Shown one piece after another: positions 10,166 to 22,919 of a stretch of 64,000 nucleotides of DNA. Origin of the DNA: Nannobrachium achirus (taxonomy: Eukaryota; Chordata; Actinopteri; Myctophiformes; Myctophidae). Every line of letters starts with the position of its first letter. Positions within the stretch are counted from its first letter, which is position 1. The stretch spans positions 33,133,193 to 33,197,192 of the forward strand of contig OY997642.1 in the NCBI GenBank assembly GCA_963921795.1, read 5' to 3'. The translations under genes were made by a program, and so were the position numbers. The notes under the pieces were generated by a model, which searched no databases, was not told the DNA's origin, and saw only the letters and a list, made by a program, of their open reading frames with translations.

Positions 10166-12117
10166 TTATGGGCTTAATATTGATGACATCATGAATCTCC
10201 ATTTATGATTCCCAGATCAGGCTGTCTTGGTCATATACTATGGAGCGTGACAGTCAACAATGTGATGTCACAACAGGTCAGCTATAGACATTGAGGCGCT
10301 ACAGACTGACGGACAGGATCTGCCGGGTTTCATAGTAAACTGCTGAACTACGGTCGTAACTACTGTAGATACAACAGATATATATAAATCAGTTTCTGAG
10401 GAATGTTCAGTTGTCTTACTCTAAAGTCAACGTGAGATAGCAAGGAAAAAAGGAAGGAATTACAACTGGATTTCATCACACACAACATTTACTTTTCCAA
10501 AAATGACAGTTAATTAAAAGACCAAAACTATACTTTGAAGGACTCCACAACAGTTTTAACATATCAACGCTGCAACAACAAGCAATCTGTAACCAACATT
10601 GAGGTCGAATGCACAGCAGTACCTCTAGTCTCATACAGTGCAAACGATACACTCAAAAAGTGAGAGATGACATAATTTCTGTGTCACAGAAAATGTTGTG
10701 TATCAAATGATACATCCAGGATGATGGCTGGTGAACAGCTGCTGAGTGAGATTGCAGTGGTGCAGACCAGATTAATTAATTAACATAACCAAAAACATAA
10801 AAACAAGCTGTGTGTGGCGAACCCTGAGGAGGGAGGGGAGCTGAAAAGTAGCCAGCTGTGTGCTTTCAAGCGGAGTCATAAACATAAACTCTAGTCATGC
10901 CTGGTGCCTCCCAAGGACAGGATTAAGTGTTACCAAATCAAATCGATTAAAAGTTTGTCAGACTTGTAACTTAAATGTTCTCTGATGTGTTGCTACCATC
11001 TATAAATTAATGTGCTCCTTTTAACCATGTGATCTCTAGCATCCCTTTTCTGGGCATGTTGTAATTCTGTGCAAAATAGCCAATCAACAGTATAGAGCCG
11101 TTTCTGGGCCCACGGGGGCCCTAAGCATGATTCCGCTATGGGGCCTTCCTGCGGGCGCCCGCGAAAAAATAATAATATTTGTTATCATTCTTTAATCCAT
11201 TTTATAATGGGTTTAATTCAGTTTTTTTAATATAAATAGGCCAAATTGCAGAATCGTCATGCAATGTAGCATCAAATAGCCTAACTTAACTAAGGACTGG
11301 ACAAATACCCCCAAATAAGCATAGATGTAGGCTATGCCAAGGCGATGATCTGAAACATATATATATATATATATAATATATATATATATACATATAATTT
11401 GTAAATATACATATAGCACTAAATCCTCCGCCCCCCCCCCCAAAAAAAAATATATATAAATGAATAAATTAAAAACGACAACAACAGGCAACGTATTTTT
11501 GCTATGTTTGATTTGTTCTTTTCTTATTTAAATAAAAAATGAAAACTTCCCCATAGGGGTGCTGGAGCACCTGCAGCACCCCTAGTTCCCACGGCTATGT
11601 CCGGAGCCACTGTCTGTGCCAAAACATCATATTCACTTTCACTTTCAGCGGTGCTGAGATGCGTCGAAGCAAAGCAAGTCACCACAGCTTGATTTGATCA
11701 TTGCTTAGTCAATTATGAAGGGATTTCAAAACTTAAAACGTCTCAATATTGCTTGGGAAGTCTACTTTGCAGAAAACCGCGGTCTGTGCGATTTGCTAAT
11801 CGCGAGATTTTCACATCGCGATTTCGGTTTGAAAACGATTAACCACGCAGCACTAGTTCTTTTCTGCAGAGGAGGGGGCGGTGGGGGCCTTTTTGGTCGC
11901 GGGGCCTCACGCAGACTGCGTAGTAGCTCACATTACTGTAGGTATTTCAACTAATATGGTGCTGCAGTTTGAACCTACTGTAGCAAGATCACTGCTTTAA
12001 GAAGCAAGAATCTCCAACTTGTATGTGGTGTTGTATTACTATTGCACTACTGTACTACAGTTTTAATAACGTGTTTATTTCCCCAGTGTAGCGGTGCTGG
12101 ATTTGTCGTTGACTTAC

Positions 12118-12238
12118 CCTCATAGAGCCAGTCTGCGAGACCATTAAAGATGACTCTGTCTTTACCCGTCGACACCAGGCGAATGGTACGGCTGTCTACT
12201 GTCGCCCTGTAGTAGATGTTGTTCTCAAATATGAAGAT
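12118..12238 (-). CDS. dpp6: dpp6 exon 8
   Basis: The exon encodes [40 protein letters not shown], residues 190-229 plus the first base of codon 230. It is propeller sequence almost collinear with DPP6 ([37 protein letters not shown]). The acceptor is CTGTCTGTGCAG and the donor GAG G|GTAAGT. Joining to exon 9 gives DWLYEEEIL, identical to the mammalian form at this junction. Confidence 0.95.
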
Positions 12239-12605
12239 CTGCACAGACAGAATTTTTCACATCAATAGTTTGTCGCTGTAGGTGTTCCAAAGTTGTTGTT
12301 ATTGTGGCTGCGAGTGGGTTTAGACTTTTTACATCATTTCCAGTTGTACAAAGCAGCTATACAACATGTAGCACTGCAATGCTACAGGACATATTCACTA
12401 ATGTCCATCTACACACCAAACATACTTATGGCCTTTTATCACAGTGTGACACAGTGATTTACTCTGAAACTCTCAACCGTGACAAGCTGGATCTGAACAT
12501 TACCTATGCACCAATACTTGCTTTTCAATCTAATACTGATCTAACCAACTAATAAACACTGGCCTGTTAAACACAGTCTAAAAGTATATGTCTTTCTCTA
12601 GGAGT

Positions 12606-12700
12606 CAATTCAATGTTCAATTCAAAGGAGCTTTATTGGCATGAGAAAACATACGTTTACATTGCCAAAGCAAGTGTCACAAATAAAATAAAAACTGTTG
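12606..12700 (-). mobile_element. LINE 3' tail fragment, minus orientation
   Basis: On the minus strand this reads ..ATTGCCAATGTAAACG.. through TCATGCCAATAAAGCTCCTT and ends TTGAATTGAAC-like. That is the familiar 3' end of fish L2/CR1-type LINE copies. No coding part is attached. Confidence 0.6.
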
Positions 12701-13148
12701 AAAATGGGGAACATATATACATTGGGAGGGGGTACAGCATTGTGTAAACAGAGCTATGTCGCATTGTGATATTTTATATATATATACAGGGTATAAAGCT
12801 TTTGGAACAAATAACAGCATTATTTTTTCTCAAAATGCATTTAAAAGTAGCAGCTCTGTTTCATACTGTATGTGCAGTAGGTCTAGATGTCAATCCATGG
12901 TTTATAGTCCTTAGGGTGGTTGTGTTTCTAGCCTTCTTTTGTCGCAACAGTTCACAAATCTTGCTGCTGTGTTCGAGTCATTCTGTATTAATCTCAAAAG
13001 CAATGAAAAGTCAAGAACCCGTTAGGTCCTGGAGCTGACGTAACGTATGCCCTGCTCTCTCTTCAAATGTCAATCACATGTGCATTATACATGCACGTAT
13101 ATGTAAATGCAGGCACAAAAGTTATGTATTAACTATGTTATACCTATA

Positions 13149-13422
<274 letters not shown>

Positions 13423-14402
13423 TTGTGTTGTCCTTGTGCTGATAGAGTCATCAGGCTGTCCTGCCTGGGGTGGGTCTGACTTAAGCTGACAGCTGATTTA
13501 AGCCCCCCGCGGCCAGGAAGGCACTGCCAGAGGGGGATGTAGGCACAGTGCAGGCAGGTGAATGTCTGACACTTAGAAATCTACTGTCAAGCCACCCTGC
13601 AATCCCATTATTTTACCCAGTGCAGACAGCTGTATGTCTAGTGTGTGTTGCATAGTGTAGACAGAAGTAGACAGGGAAAGAATCTGAAAGAGACAGACAT
13701 GACCAGCTCTGTGATCCCTACCCTCTGTTAAAAAAAAATATACAGCTCAGAAGGAGCAGAGTAGTGCAGGAGATACAGTACATAAAGTAGAGGAGGCAAG
13801 TGATATGTTGATTTACTTTGTTGCTTTTGTGCATTAGCAGGTGTGCATTATTGGTAGCCTATCATTGAGCTGGGGAGGAGGAGCAGAACCTGAATGCTGT
13901 GTTTACAAACCAATAAATCTAACTCACTATACCGTGGCTAAGGGTGACTAAATGAGATATCAGTGACTCGTTTTTGCTAGTAGCAGTTACCCCATTATAG
14001 CTCTTGATTTTAAATTAGCCTGAATAAACTGGCAACATCAAAGACACCTGTGGTGCATGTGAGAGGACTTGATTGATTGTTGTTTGTGTGTGTGCGCAGG
14101 TGAGCATATGTGCTTGTGTGCATGTGTGCACGTGTTTTCATAAAGCCCTGACAAACCAAACCGAAATGCAACGACTATCATATCACTTTGCGCTGGAAAA
14201 CGTAGCTTGGGAACAGACTGCAAGTCTAAAGTCTCCATACCAGGTGGTGGCATTACTCAGTATTCATAATCCCAAAAGAAAACCGGTAGATCAAGAAGGT
14301 TATTGATGGTTATGTGATATACTGTCTGTCCCAAATTGTATCTGCATTCATACCACTGTTTTCAGTTCTCTCATTGTTGACAAGATAACATACTGTGTAT
14401 CT

Positions 14403-14447
14403 GTGCGTGCGTGCGTGCGTGCGTGCGTGAGTGCGTGCGTGTGTGTG
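14403..14447. repeat. (GTGC)n microsatellite
   Basis: Short GTGC/GCGT run in dpp6 intron 7. Confidence 0.9.
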
Positions 14448-15174
14448 GACTTGACACGCATTCATTTTGACCCTGGCCCTGCTGATTGCCCTGTCATGGT
14501 AGAGTAATTGCCTGCGGTTTAATGACTTGAGCATAGCATGATTCATCTCCCTGTTCTGTGCATCACCTGATGCTTCGCTGCACACAGATACCAAACCAAC
14601 GATCCAACACACCCATCATCTTTACGTTTAGAGGAAACACTTTGCTATTAATCCAATTCAAATGAACATAATGAGAAATCATTACAGCCATAAATGGGAG
14701 TATAATGTCAGAATAGATGGAGGCAAAAGATGAAAGCTCATCTTGTTCCTCCCAGGTTTCAACTATTCATTATAATTGAACACAGATTAGCACAACAAAA
14801 GGAACAATCGGGCACATGATTACTGTTTGGAAATTAGAGCAATTTCTTCCCTGACAGACAAACTCCCAGAATACTTTTGAAATGTTTATATCTGATCATC
14901 ATACAATACATAATATATGTGTCTGATACAAGAGCAATTTGGCAGAACTAGACCGCTACCCTAGCGGTCTACCCACTTCTTTTTTCGATGACAGTGGGTA
15001 GTTGTACATAAAGCATGTAGAGAGACACGCTATCCTTCTCACTAACCACTTGAACCCCAGCATGCCTATCCTGGGGGGAACATTTGTCATAAAGATTGAA
15101 CATGGGAAAAAATGGTCCAAAACAGTTGTAGGCCTAACTCAGGTCCGTTTTGACTAAGAATAGAGGGTTTATGT

Positions 15175-15651
15175 TATGGGTATTCAACTGGGGGCCCGCG
15201 GGCCAAATGTGGCCCGCGGGGACCTTCCATGTGGCCCTAGGGAAAAAAAAGAAGATCCTATTCAAGTGAAGTGACTCCAGAGCACTGCAGAGTGAAGTGT
15301 GTGTGTGTGTGTGTGTGAGCCAGCTGATCCTCGTTGACGCATGGTCAACGAGGAAAAGAAGGCAATTACGTATGGGTCTTCAGTGTCAAATAGGTCACTA
15401 GTGTGATGTAGCTAGGCTAGGTTCTAAAAGCATGTTTACAGTTGTTGCACAGAAATTAAGCACATTTACATGAAAAGTATTCTACTGCAATGTAGTTAGA
15501 TGAAAGTTGTGAAAATGTGGTCGCTCTTTGTGTGTGTGTGTGTGTGTGGGGGGGGGGTGACGGACACCGGGACGGACACCGTTAGTCCGGTCCCCGGTCC
15601 CTTGGGTTTCTGACAATGTGGCCCCCTGAACAATTTAGTTGAATACCCCTG
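15175..15651. mobile_element. hAT-type element, 477 bp
   Basis: A perfect 8-bp target duplication, GTTTATGT, flanks it at 15167-15174 and 15652-15659. The ends are TATGGGTATTCAACT and, on the complement, CAGGGGTATTCAACT. The left subterminal region is rich in GGGGGCCCGCGGGCC. It contains short TG runs and a G8 run but no open frame of note. Confidence 0.85.
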
Positions 15652-16071
15652 GTTTATGTGATTCAGCTCCCCACTGAACAGAGCAGCATAACCCCCATCC
15701 ACTCCTATGTTAAGGGAAAAAACAGGAATCTGCGTTACAACAACGACTGAAGTGTCATTGAGACGGTGCTGGCGTGCGTGCACAAGCGTTGAATACTGTG
15801 TTTGTGGTTCAGCACTGTTCATCTGTCACCCGGTAGTGATAGGCACTAACCAATGGGACAAACATAAACGGCGGAAGAGCAGCACTTTGTTGACACTCCC
15901 ATCAGGCGCTAAAGCGTCAAAGTTCAAAGGAACGGCAGGAAATGCTGCTACTATCGGAGTTACATATCCGAGCTTGATATGTGATCCCTCCAGGGGTCAT
16001 TAGTGTAGCGACAGAAATTGCCGACCCTACCCTACTAGGGTCACTACTAGGGTCATTAGGGTCATTTAGTA

Positions 16072-16435
16072 CAGTGGTTCTCAACCTGTGGGTCGGCAAA
16101 TTATTTTGGGGGGTCCCCAGATGATTAACTTAATGTGCAACATTGTTTTCTCACTCAACAGTAAACAAACCAACAAAGTTTTAAGTGTACAGAGGGTATC
16201 TGCACATTTCTAAAGTGATAATTTAAGGACTTTTTAATACCTCTAAAATGACAAATTAAACATTGGCCAAATTGTGAAAAATTAGAGGCAGAAATTGTGA
16301 AAATAGCCGATCTACATGCTCACAACGCCTCGCAAAATAGCCGATCTACATGCTCACAACACTATTTTCACAATAGAACCATGTTAAAACATGATTATTT
16401 TGGGGGTCGCGGCCTGAAAAGGTTGAGAACCACTG
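16072..16435. mobile_element. hAT-type element with CAGTGGTTCTCAACC ends
   Basis: The left end is CAGTGGTTCTCAACC and the right end GGTTGAGAACCACTG, exact complements. Flanking ATTTAGTA and ATAAAGTA match at 6 of 8 positions. Its right edge is about 38 bp from exon 7. Inside, at about 16300-16375, are one and a half copies of the AAAATAGC palindrome: the half GCCGATCTACATGCTCACAAC occurs twice in direct orientation. Confidence 0.85.
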
Positions 16436-16473
16436 ATAAAGTAGGTGTATTGTTGACTGAGCATGCTCCTTAC

Positions 16474-16555
16474 CAATTGTTGGTCTTGGGGTCCCCAACC
16501 AGCGTACTGAAGGACAGCGTTCCGCACTTCCGGGGGGTTCAGACTCCATGTGTCG
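16474..16555 (-). CDS. dpp6: dpp6 exon 7
   Basis: The exon completes codon 162 (Pro) and encodes [27 protein letters not shown], residues 163-189. LNPPEV and LQYAGWGP match DPP6/DPP10 propeller sequence. The acceptor is TTAACAG, with a weak pyrimidine tract; the donor is TTG|GTAAGG. Phases agree with exons 6 and 8. Confidence 0.94.
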
Positions 16556-16978
16556 CTGTTAATGGAACACAAGTTTATATATTAATAGTATTTCTAATCA
16601 CTCCACACATACCTTATTTACTGACTAAGACTTTTTGTAAAACTGCTGCACTCATGCACAGTCACACCAAGAAACTCTTGGTGAGCTCTTTAGTTTGCTA
16701 CCCTGCAGGAGGTTTAATCAATCACCCACAGTCTATTTTAACATGCGCTGATTTTGCTCAACTGTGTATAAATCTGGAACATTTAGAGAAGTAAGATGAC
16801 ATAGATGGATGAAGACCTAAAAACAGGCCAGATATTCTTTTTTTAATGTGTGCCACATAAGAATGGATGGGATTTGCATTAGCGCCCACAAGGTGGCAGC
16901 ACTAGCAGGTAGATGGAGGTCACATAACAGAGAACTCAGTAGGCCTACTCTGAATGACCGGTATGCTGGTGGACTTAC

Positions 16979-17031
16979 GGTGTAACAAGGCTGCAGATAA
17001 TGTAACTGGCTGTGTAGGAGTGCTGGTACAC
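16979..17031 (-). CDS. dpp6: dpp6 exon 6
   Basis: This short exon encodes VYQHSYTASYIICSLVT, residues 145-161 plus two bases of codon 162. VYQHSYT corresponds to IYQHSYTGYYVLSKI in mammalian DPP6. The acceptor is TTTGGTCCCGCAG and the donor CC|GTAAGT. Intron 5, between it and exon 5, is only 98 bp. Intron 6 (16556-16978) contains no repeat I recognise. Confidence 0.93.
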
Positions 17032-17129
17032 CTGCGGGACCAAACACACAGCATCAAGCAGTCAGTGGAAAGCACGCCCCCTGAAAGCATGTGATACGAG
17101 GCACAGCAGCATGACAGAGTATCACTCAC

Positions 17130-17204
17130 CGGGGTTACACCAAAGGCCAGCAGCACGTGTTGCATGTCAGGAGACACTTGGTATTTGGTGGCTTTGTATG
17201 CTTC
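17130..17204 (-). CDS. dpp6: dpp6 exon 5
   Basis: The exon encodes EAYKATKYQVSPDMQHVL-LAFGVTP, exactly 25 codons (residues 120-144). The Y-x-[VI]-SPD motif is typical of a propeller strand in this family (RYEISPDREYALFSYNVEP in DPP6). The acceptor is CTTCAAACCCAACCAG and the donor CCG|GTGAGT. Confidence 0.94.
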
Positions 17205-17236
17205 CTGGTTGGGTTTGAAGAACAAACAAACACGAT

Positions 17237-17531
17237 CAGGCACGTGCACACATAGACATCCAAGGGGGCTTGAGCCGCTGCCCTTTTATCCCTCTGTAAA
17301 AGGTGCCCTCTCCAGAACCATGAATGCAGTCTTTACTATGGTGAAAGAAACACAAATCGCCTTGTCCAAACTCTCAGTATTCACATGATTATGCTTATAG
17401 CTCAGTGTGGTATATCAAGTACCGAAGATAGCCGAGCTCCAAGCTTGGAGGTCTGCTATTTTCGATATTTCCACCAAAAGGCCCTTTTAGAAATCAGCCC
17501 CTGCCTCTCTAACATTCTCTGCACGTCCCTG
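17237..17531 (-). mobile_element. hAT-type element, shorter copy of 6422-6870
   Basis: Flanked by AACACGAT (17229-17236) and AACAAGAT (17532-17539), 7 of 8 identical. The ends are CAGGCACGTGCACAC and, on the complement, CAGGGACGTGCAGAG. It is inverted relative to the intron 8 copy and carries a reduced palindrome at 17424-17466 at the same relative place. It occupies most of the 406-bp intron 4. Confidence 0.85.
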
Positions 17532-17610
17532 AACAAGATGCAATTGTCCTAAATGGTGTTTTCTGTACTTACAGTATATGTAACACAACGTAGCAACAAA
17601 TGACACTTAC

Positions 17611-17705
17611 GAACATCTTGTTCTCCACCACAGTGACACTCTTCTTCGTGTCAATATCCAGTTTGACAACGTCCCCATCTCTTGTACGGTACAGCAGCTC
17701 GTTGT
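17611..17705 (-). CDS. dpp6: dpp6 exon 4
   Basis: The exon completes D88 and encodes NELLYRTRDGDVVKLDID-TKKSVTVVENKMF, residues 89-119. This corresponds to [31 protein letters not shown] in DPP6: low identity, but the same length and spacing between membrane-proximal exon 3 and exon 5. The acceptor is TATCTTTTCCAG and the donor TTC|GTAAGT. Too short and divergent to be recognised alone; its place and phase make it secure. Confidence 0.9.
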
Positions 17706-17826
17706 CTGGAAAAGATACATGCCCCATATGAGTATGTGATGTCCGGGCTTATATATAAGTGTGTCCATCCGTACTCTGGACTACTGGCAAAGTATCATTG
17801 TCCGTAACATCAGCAGGGCACATTAC

Positions 17827-17831
17827 GCACA

Positions 17832-17871
<40 letters not shown>

Positions 17872-17887
17872 CACAAACACACACACA
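17827..17887. repeat. (ACGC)n microsatellite
   Basis: About twelve ACGC units followed by a short ACAC run in intron 3. Confidence 0.95.
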
Positions 17888-18129
17888 TGCTGTTCCAGCA
17901 TAGACTGGAACATCACACTCCACAGGCAATATTCCCTGCCTACTTTCATTTTGTCTATCCCTGGATAGTCGTCTCTAACACACGTACCTTGGACAAGCAC
18001 CACCAGGTTGTTAATATGCTTCATCACGTGTGTTGTTAATGAAATGGCTATTGACAGCCATTGCGTTCGGGGCCATTAACTGGCATATACCAGTTACTGC
18101 AGCACTAGCAGACGGAGTCAACTGTGCTG

Positions 18130-18241
<112 letters not shown>

Positions 18242-18969
18242 CCTCTGGACTACTGCCATGTGTCACTGTCCCCACCACCTTGTGTTCCATACAGGGAGCC
18301 TCTCCTCCCAAGAGACACACTGCACAGAGAGGAGCCTCTCATTCTCCTGATACAGCATACCGTATATGAAATGTTTCCTTCCATCCTTGTTTACAGGACA
18401 AATATATGTTGGAGCTCATTAACCTGGATTTAATACTCTTTCTTGGGCATGCAGTATGCTGTTATTTTCATGGTTTTGTGTCAAGGTGCTTTGCCCTCTC
18501 CGTAGCTGAAAGTCAAACCCCTTTCTCAACGTGTTGAGGTCCAGGTTCCCATAAAATTGTAAGCAATGTTGCAGATTGCAAGACATGACTTACTTTATTT
18601 AATACTGCTGAAATGCTTTTAAATACCGTAGAACCAAATGCAAGGCTGAGACAGATGCGACTAAGTACTGATTGGCCGAACCTGATATCATGTTGGCTGA
18701 ATGCAGTTCGTGACAACTGTTCTGTTGCAGGTGATGACATTTTGCAGCTAGACATAATCCAATATATCCCTCTTTTATTGCCAAGAGTTGACATTGCTAG
18801 TGCAGGCTTAGTCCAGAGTGTCAGGGTGAAGCTCAAATCAATTTGATGGGAAGATCTGTGCTGGGACTATGGTCTTGTCATAAAGGATGATAATGTTGCT
18901 GTCGGGGTGGAAACCTTGTATGTCTAAAACCGTGGCTTTTCAGGAAGTGGAACGAACATTTTCAGAAAT

Positions 18970-19046
18970 GTGAAAATAGCAGATCAGTAAGTTCACAATG
19001 TGTAACGATGCGATGCATTATGGGCTTGTAGATCATCTATTTTCAC
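18970..19046. repeat. Palindromic hairpin repeat, full copy
   Basis: Reads GTGAAAATAGCAGATC..GATCATCTATTTTCAC with several mismatches in the stem and a TGTAACGATGCGATGC loop. More diverged than the 50281 and 50539 copies. Confidence 0.7.
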
Positions 19047-19072
19047 TACTTTAGCTTGACACACAAATGCAT

Positions 19073-19570
19073 TAAAGTTATACCATGTAACTTTTTTTAT
19101 AAAACAAATCTTAAAATTGTCCTAACTGTTAAATCGCTAAGATTTTAGAACCCCCACTCCGTTATTTTCAGCTTCTGAAGCCTTCTCTTTATATGTTTTC
19201 TACTTAGCCGTGACAGGGGCGGGATTTCCCGGCAAAATTACGTCATCACACTACCGGCCAATCACAGCGAGGGTTATACACTGCCGGCCAATCACAGCGC
19301 ATCTTTAAGTGGGGTCGCCATATTTGTAGTCGCCCGTGTGTCTCTATACTCAAAAGGTAATCTCGCCTACCAGGCAGGGTGAAGGAGTCCGTTTCTCCGG
19401 AATGCCTGAACGCACAGGAACCAGGGACCCCTCTAAAGATAGCTCTCGGCGAGGTGGAGGCAGACGCGGGGGTGTGAAGGTACGAAAAACGGCCGAAAGA
19501 CGCGGACGCGACCACGGTTTGCTATAGGGCTAATGACCACTAGTTGAGCATCTTACACAGTATAGCTTTA
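19073..19570. mobile_element. Inverted-repeat element with GC-rich centre
   Basis: The left end is TAAAGTTATACCATGTAA and the right end, on the complement, TAAAGCTATACTGTGTAA, about 14 of 18 identical. The middle has CpG-rich sequence, two CCGGCCAATCACAGCG direct repeats (CCAAT-box-like) and a short Arg-rich frame starting MPERTGTRDPSKDSSRRGGG at 19399 that runs into a possible donor AAG|GTACGA. This resembles a promoter plus first exon captured or carried by an element. No clear target duplication is seen. Confidence 0.5.
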
Positions 19571-19857
19571 AATGACAAAGAAAACATAAAAAGTTGAAAT
19601 TTGGACATATGAGATTTCTGCCTGACAGAATATTTATCTTGCTCACCTTTGCAATCCGGTGTGCTATCGAGCTGAGGTTGGACTGGAATAGGGACCATCA
19701 TCAAAACGCTTATAGCAAAAGATGTAGACCAAAAATACTTTGTAAGCGACTGGATAAAGTCATAGCTGCAAACCCTCATAATGTTCTACTCACTCAATAT
19801 TTGCTTTTGGGAGAGTGCCCCCTGGTGTGATCACAGAAACATTATTTATAAAGACAA

Positions 19858-20770
19858 TTAGCCAGTAGCTATGCCCCTCCCAAAAAGCTTTTGTCCAATG
19901 CTAGCTTAGAATAACTTCCTGCTTGCCAACAAGGAAGTTATTTTAGAAGGAATGGAAACACGTGACCACTGGGCATGCATCATGAAGCTCAGCATGGGTG
20001 CCAGAACTCGCACCGGAAGTACGATGAAATACATGTCAGTGAAGCGACCGCAGTTTTCCCATTGACCCTGAGCGCAACAGTGGGGGCCGATGGGCAATAG
20101 GCTTCCCACACTCCCGCGCCCCCACCGTTGCGCTCAGGGCCGTTGGGAAAACCGTGGTCGCGTCAGTGAATGGAGCTGGCTTGATCAGCTCATGAACAAA
20201 CCTGGAACAAAAACTATTTATGAACTACTGAGACCTTTGTCATCTAATCTGTTCAGGAATATAAAAGAAGACATATCAAAGGTATTTTTACAATCACTTG
20301 CTTTTCGATGTGCACAGTACATAATGAAATAATAATAACAGTAAATAATAATCGTTTCTGTCTCCAAAGTATCGCGAGATTTGGTTCCCAGACAGGAAAC
20401 GGTGGATAGTCTCGCGATACTTGGCACGTTTAGAAACATACTTTTTGCTCTTTAGATACTGCTATAAAATGACACAGTGCACACATCGAAAATCCACGCA
20501 GCACAAAAAAATGTGTGACATGCCTTCTTTTATTTTCCTGAGCTGAGTATGTTATAAAGGTCTCACTTTTTCATAAATAGTGTTTGTTCATGAACTTCAT
20601 GAGCTGCTGGGAGCCTGGGAGAATGCTCCACAGTCTTCCACCGAACTTCCGGCTGCAGTTTGGCACCCATGGTGCGATGAATCTGCTGGTTGGAATTGCG
20701 AGATAGCGAAAGGGTTGCTAAGCTAGCATTGGACAAAAGCTTTTAGGGGAGGGGCATAGCTACTGGCTAA
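19858..20770. mobile_element. Foldback element, 913 bp, TIR TTAGCCAGTAGC
   Basis: The arms TTAGCCAGTAGCTATGCCCC..AAGCTTTTGTCCAATGCTAG are inverted at the other end over about 60 bp. Two further inverted pairs lie inside: GCGACCGCAGTTTTCCCA..TGGGAAAACCGTGGTCGC at about 20043-20164, and AAGTATCGCGAGA..TCTCGCGATACTT at about 20367-20421. A small relative with only the arms is at 24911-25047. No transposase frame is seen. Confidence 0.7.
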
Positions 20771-22467
20771 TTCCATTGGCTGAACCAAGGTTGCGGCCTG
20801 GCATCATCAGCAAGGACCACCTCATTATGCTACATAAGCACTTGCTGAAGCCGGTCACATCATTCAAACTTCCCTTCTCGAAATCACAGAGTATACTCTC
20901 ACCTTATTTCTCAGCCATCGCATAACTCAACAGCTCGAATTGAGACAAGTGCTGTATCTTGGACTCTGAGCACTACCGATAAACACTCAGAGACTTGTGT
21001 CGCAAAGACCTTTGGTTCTAGTTTTCAAAAATTGGGCGAGTGTGTATTTGGGCGAGTGTGTATGATGTTGGTAGACCCGAAAACACTCGTCGACCTCAGG
21101 CTACATCACTGATGATATACGTCCCAGTTGCATCCTTGTGATGTTTTTTTTCACAGATGTCCTGTGATAACAATTACTTAATAGGATGTCCTGAAAAGTA
21201 ATCCCATCCGAATAAGGTTTCAAGATCTGGGCGTTCTGTGCCTTGTGCCACTGCCTACACCTCCTGGGATCTAGCACAAACATCACTGGATGTTTTCCAG
21301 ACTAGTATCTCACAGCAAAAACTGACCTTCCAAGAGAGATGTAGGCTGGCTTTGCAACGTTAGCATAAGTACACATAAGGGTGAAGGTGAAACTTTGTTC
21401 CACACTGTGGGAGTCTGTGGGAGAGTCTGTGGGAGAGAACATCATTCTGAGCTCTGCCAAAATGCTGCCAAGCCAGGCGGTGATCAAAGCACAACAGGGA
21501 TCAATTATGCATTGCTGTGAATGAAGCCCACAAAATATTGATGAGGGGGAACTGAAGTACAAGGTTGTCCATTTGATTTTTTTTATCAGAAGGTCATTAG
21601 CACAAAACCGAGGCTGACTGCATTAATTTAACATTGACAAGAAACAATGTCACACAGTGAATAGCTGGGGGTTTTGTCCAGAGCTGAGAACATTCTTGTC
21701 ATGTCTCTGTAGCTGGATGAAGGACACGGTGACACAGGTCCTGAAGTGATTACATGTTAATATGCAGCACTAATGTTCATCATGCACACTAGATACTGTA
21801 GAACAAAATGGGCAATGTAAATTCCCACATGCATGAGGTAAGGGCAGATTTTATTCTATTTGAGAGGCAGATGTGCGCTTTGGGCAATTGACTAGCTTTA
21901 TAATTAGCCTCTGAAATTCATATACTTTAGCAATTTTTGTCTGTTTTTTTGCAACAAATAGACTCTCTACAGTGGTTTTGAGCATACAACATGGAAATTG
22001 CATTGTCATTTTTACTGTAAATCTGGAATCAGCTGAAAGCCCAGAACTTATACTGTGACATGAATTCAAATACGGCCCACGATCTGTCACATGCCATGTC
22101 CTCCTTCTCTCTCTCCCCTGCTTTCAAATAAGACAGCAATGTCATGCATAGGCCTATATCTATAACAAAACATGTTCATTTTCAAACAATAACGAATGTA
22201 ACAAATAACTTTCTCTTCACGGGGGAACTCTGTCATTTGACATTGACATTCATGAGCTTAACCACTTTTTATGCCATCAGTGTTAAAGAGACCATAGCAA
22301 ATCACTTGTGCATCTACTTAATTAAAACCGCCTCACCGTGAGATGAGAGCAAATTATACAATATCTATACACCACATTGTGGTGGTTGCAAGATACTCAT
22401 TGAAGCCTTGGTATGAACGGTATGATGTCTCCCTTTTGGTAGTGTACACAGAAAATATTTTACTTGC

Positions 22468-22573
22468 TGGCACCCGGTGGCTCAACTGGTAGAGAGACAT
22501 TAAGGTTCAGTCCTTGAGCAGCTGGCCTGGGTTTGAATCCGACCTGAGGCTCTTTGCTGCATGTCCTATTCCA

Positions 22574-22618
<45 letters not shown>
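22468..22618 (+). mobile_element. tRNA-derived SINE with (TC)n tail
   Basis: A box A-like TGGCTCAACTGG (22478-22489) and a box B GGTTTGAATCC (22530-22540) are about 41 bp apart. They are followed by CTTTGCTGCATGTCCTATTCC, a common fish SINE body, and a TC run. A related copy is at 54315-54440. It is not a functional tRNA, since no acceptor stem is formed. Confidence 0.8.
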
Positions 22619-22622
<4 letters not shown>

Positions 22623-22919
22623 AGGCCTAACTATACGAAGAAAACATGAAAATATTATAAAAAGACAAGGAAAAAATCAATGTCTGGGTGTCATTTGCGA
22701 GAGATTAACCATGAATGTGGTGTATGTGTACCACTAATTCCGTCACTGCTATGAAAGTGAATATCCGACAAGTGAGCGTGCATGAAACTAAATGACACCA
22801 AAGATGATATCCTGTTCAAATGAATGAATAGCAAAGATCAGCAAGTGTCTATGTACTTTTGCTTGTTTGACATGAGAGGTGGATGCTAAAAGCCAAAGAC
22901 AAAATTGTCCACGTCTTAC

